Origin: Treponema sp.
GTDB lineage: Bacteria > Spirochaetota > Spirochaetia > Treponematales > Breznakiellaceae
Direction of reading: 5' to 3'
Assembly: GCA_031274565.1 (NCBI GenBank)
Contig: JAISPY010000239.1
Location: forward strand, 1 to 7,761
Length of the DNA stretch: 7,761 bases
The first letter of the stretch is position 1. Each line of letters begins with the position of its first letter. The notes under the pieces are model-generated. The model searched no databases. It saw only the letters and a program-made list of their open reading frames with translations, and had not been told where the DNA came from. Both the position numbers and the translations under genes were made by a program. Of the stretch, positions 6,522-7,761 are shown piece by piece.

Positions 6522-6563
6522 GGAAACACTGATTTATTCTCGATTGAATAAATCAGTGCTTCC
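6522..6563. repeat. Long palindrome just before the TraB gene
   Basis: CACTGATTTATTC (6527-6539) pairs perfectly with GAATAAATCAGTG (6546-6558) over a 6-nt loop. After one A-C mismatch, GGAA (6522-6525) pairs with TTCC (6560-6563). Its left arm matches the terminator arm at 6435-6449 in 12 of 15 positions, which suggests copies of one palindromic element. It has no U-run, so it is not a standard terminator on the plus strand. Confidence 0.7.
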
Positions 6564-6578
6564 ATAGGAGAACCTATG
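6563..6578 (+). promoter_or_regulatory. Hairpin covering the ribosome binding site and start codon of the TraB gene
   Basis: CATAGG (6563-6568) pairs perfectly with CCTATG (6573-6578) around an AGAA loop. The Shine-Dalgarno AGGAG (6566-6570) is partly in the stem and partly in the loop, and the ATG (6576-6578) is fully paired. This could lower or regulate translation. Confidence 0.6.
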
Positions 6579-7761
6579 AACGATACCTGTATGACCCTCA
6601 AGCTCCAGGATAGGGAAATCATCCTTATCGGGACCGCCCATGTCTCCCGAGACAGCATTGACGAAGTAAGCCGGATAATCCGGGAAGAGAAGCCCGCGCT
6701 GGTCTGCGTTGAACTGGACCCGGGCAGGTACCGATCCATGAGCGAACAGGAAACCTGGGAGCAATTGGATGTGGTCAAGGTTTTTAAAGAAGGCAAGGGC
6801 TTTCTCCTCATCGCCAACCTGGTCTTATCCAGCTTTCAGCGCCGCATGGGCGCGGAGTTGGGGGTTAAACCCGGAGAGGAAATGAAGGCTGCGGTGGAAA
6901 CTGCGGTCGCCCTGGGCATCCCCTATGCCTTGTGCGATCGGGAAGTGCAGGTAACCCTCCAGCGGGCCTGGGCCTGCTGCGGGTTTTGGAACAAATGCAA
7001 ACTCTTGGCATCCCTTTTAAGCAGCGCGTTTGTCACGGAAAAGTTGAGTGAAGCGGAGATTGAGAACCTGAAAAACCGCAGTGAGTTGGACGACATGATG
7101 TCCGCCTTGGCCGATTACCTGCCTCCGGTCAAGGAGACCCTCATTGATGAACGGGATCGGTATCTAGCGGCTAAAATATGGACCAGCGTTCAAGGCGGGA
7201 AGGAGAAACAGGTGGCCGTAGTGGGGGCCGGGCATCTCCAGGGAATCAAGGCCTACCTGGAACAGATAGCCTCCGGTACCGCCACGGCGGAGGTCTCGGA
7301 CTTGGATACCATTCCCCCCCGGAAGCTCCTCTCCAAGATGGCCGGCTGGATCATCCCGGCGCTTATTGGGGTCCTCCTGGTCCTGGGTTTCTTCAGGGCT
7401 GGTGCGGAGGTGAGCCTGGCCATGCTCCTCCGCTGGGCCCTCCTCAACGGTTCCCTAGCCGCCTTGGGGACCCTCCTCGCCTTGGGGCATCCCTTCTCCA
7501 TGGTGGTGTCCTTTTTCGGCGCGCCCATCGCTACCATCAACCCCTTCATCGGGGTGGGGCTTTTTGCAGGGCTTACGGAAGTGAGTCTCCGTAAACCCCG
7601 GGTTTCAGATACCCAGAGCATTGCCGAGGATGTTACCAGTCTCAAGGGTATTTACCGGAACCGTATCAGCCGGGCGCTCCTGGTTTTCTTTCTCTCTTCT
7701 CTTGGAGGAGCCTTGGGGAACTTCATCTCCATTCCCTCATTGGCGAGTTTACTGGTCAAGT
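6576..7761 (+). CDS. TraB/PrgY-family membrane protein, 3' end beyond the window
   Basis: The frame is open for 395 codons to the window edge with no stop. ILIGTAHVS at 16-24 (His22), VELDPGRY at 45-52 (Glu46), the FQRRMG...ELGVKPGEEMKAA stretch at 87-106 and VVGAGHLQGI with His220 are hallmarks of the TraB family, related to GumN/TIKI-type proteins. Conserved His/Glu residues in this family suggest a metal-dependent active site. Membrane segments follow at about 258-273, 283-303, 308-333 and 367-393, so the soluble domain precedes the membrane part. Judging from the usual layout only a few residues are missing. PrgY of Enterococcus limits pheromone signalling, but the role in bacteria without that system is unknown, so pheromone function should not be assumed here. 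The start is set by AGGAG 5 nt upstream. Any promoter in the gap is not evident, so the gene may depend on read-through past the TPR terminator. Confidence 0.9.
   Translation, partial: MNDTCMTLKLQDREIILIGTAHVSRDSIDEVSRIIREEKPALVCVELDPGRYRSMSEQETWEQLDVVKVFKEGKGFLLIANLVLSSFQRRMGAELGVKPGEEMKAAVETAVALGIPYALCDREVQVTLQRAWACCGFWNKCKLLASLLSSAFVTEKLSEAEIENLKNRSELDDMMSALADYLPPVKETLIDERDRYLAAKIWTSVQGGKEKQVAVVGAGHLQGIKAYLEQIASGTATAEVSDLDTIPPRKLLSKMAGWIIPALIGVLLVLGFFRAGAEVSLAMLLRWALLNGSLAALGTLLALGHPFSMVVSFFGAPIATINPFIGVGLFAGLTEVSLRKPRVSDTQSIAEDVTSLKGIYRNRISRALLVFFLSSLGGALGNFISIPSLASLLVK

Overview
The window looks like chromosomal DNA of a bacterium, most likely a spirochaete of the Treponema type. This is an inference from the gene styles (a TraB-family membrane protein, a TPR lipoprotein-sized exported protein and a large unassigned exported protein). 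Nothing in the window, such as an rRNA, settles the taxonomy. No tRNA, rRNA, CRISPR array, transposase or integrase is visible.

Layout. Positions 1-369 hold an open frame that looks like the tail of a membrane-protein gene. It contains a striking T10-C19 homopolymer tract, and a terminator-like inverted repeat lies over its stop codon. Positions 370-2896 hold a tight two-gene operon that is visibly AT-rich compared with the rest: an MBOAT O-acyltransferase of the AlgI/DltB kind, followed 13 nt later by a membrane-anchored SGNH-hydrolase-like protein. Together they look like an O-acylation (probably O-acetylation) machine for an extracytoplasmic glycan. Positions 2897-3077 are a convergent intergenic region full of hairpins.

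The second half is GC-richer. A 601-codon gene of unknown function (3078-4883, minus strand) is divergent from a TPR-repeat gene (5034-6434, plus strand). The two are driven from what look like back-to-back promoters whose -35 boxes are one base apart. The TPR leader holds three tandem 9-bp repeats, each with a Shine-Dalgarno-like core, and a possible leader ORF whose stop overlaps the TPR start codon. After the TPR gene comes an 18-bp perfect terminator stem that includes the stop codon, then two more hairpins. The first and third hairpins are related in sequence, which suggests a REP/BIME-like element. The window ends in a nearly complete TraB/PrgY-family gene (6576 to beyond 7761). Its ribosome binding site and start codon lie inside a perfect 6-bp hairpin.

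The strongest leads for something new are the C19 tract inside a membrane-protein reading frame (possible phase variation), the sequestered TraB start together with the palindrome array before it, and the leader arrangement of the TPR gene. I do not see a clear, complete, previously undescribed multi-gene system.
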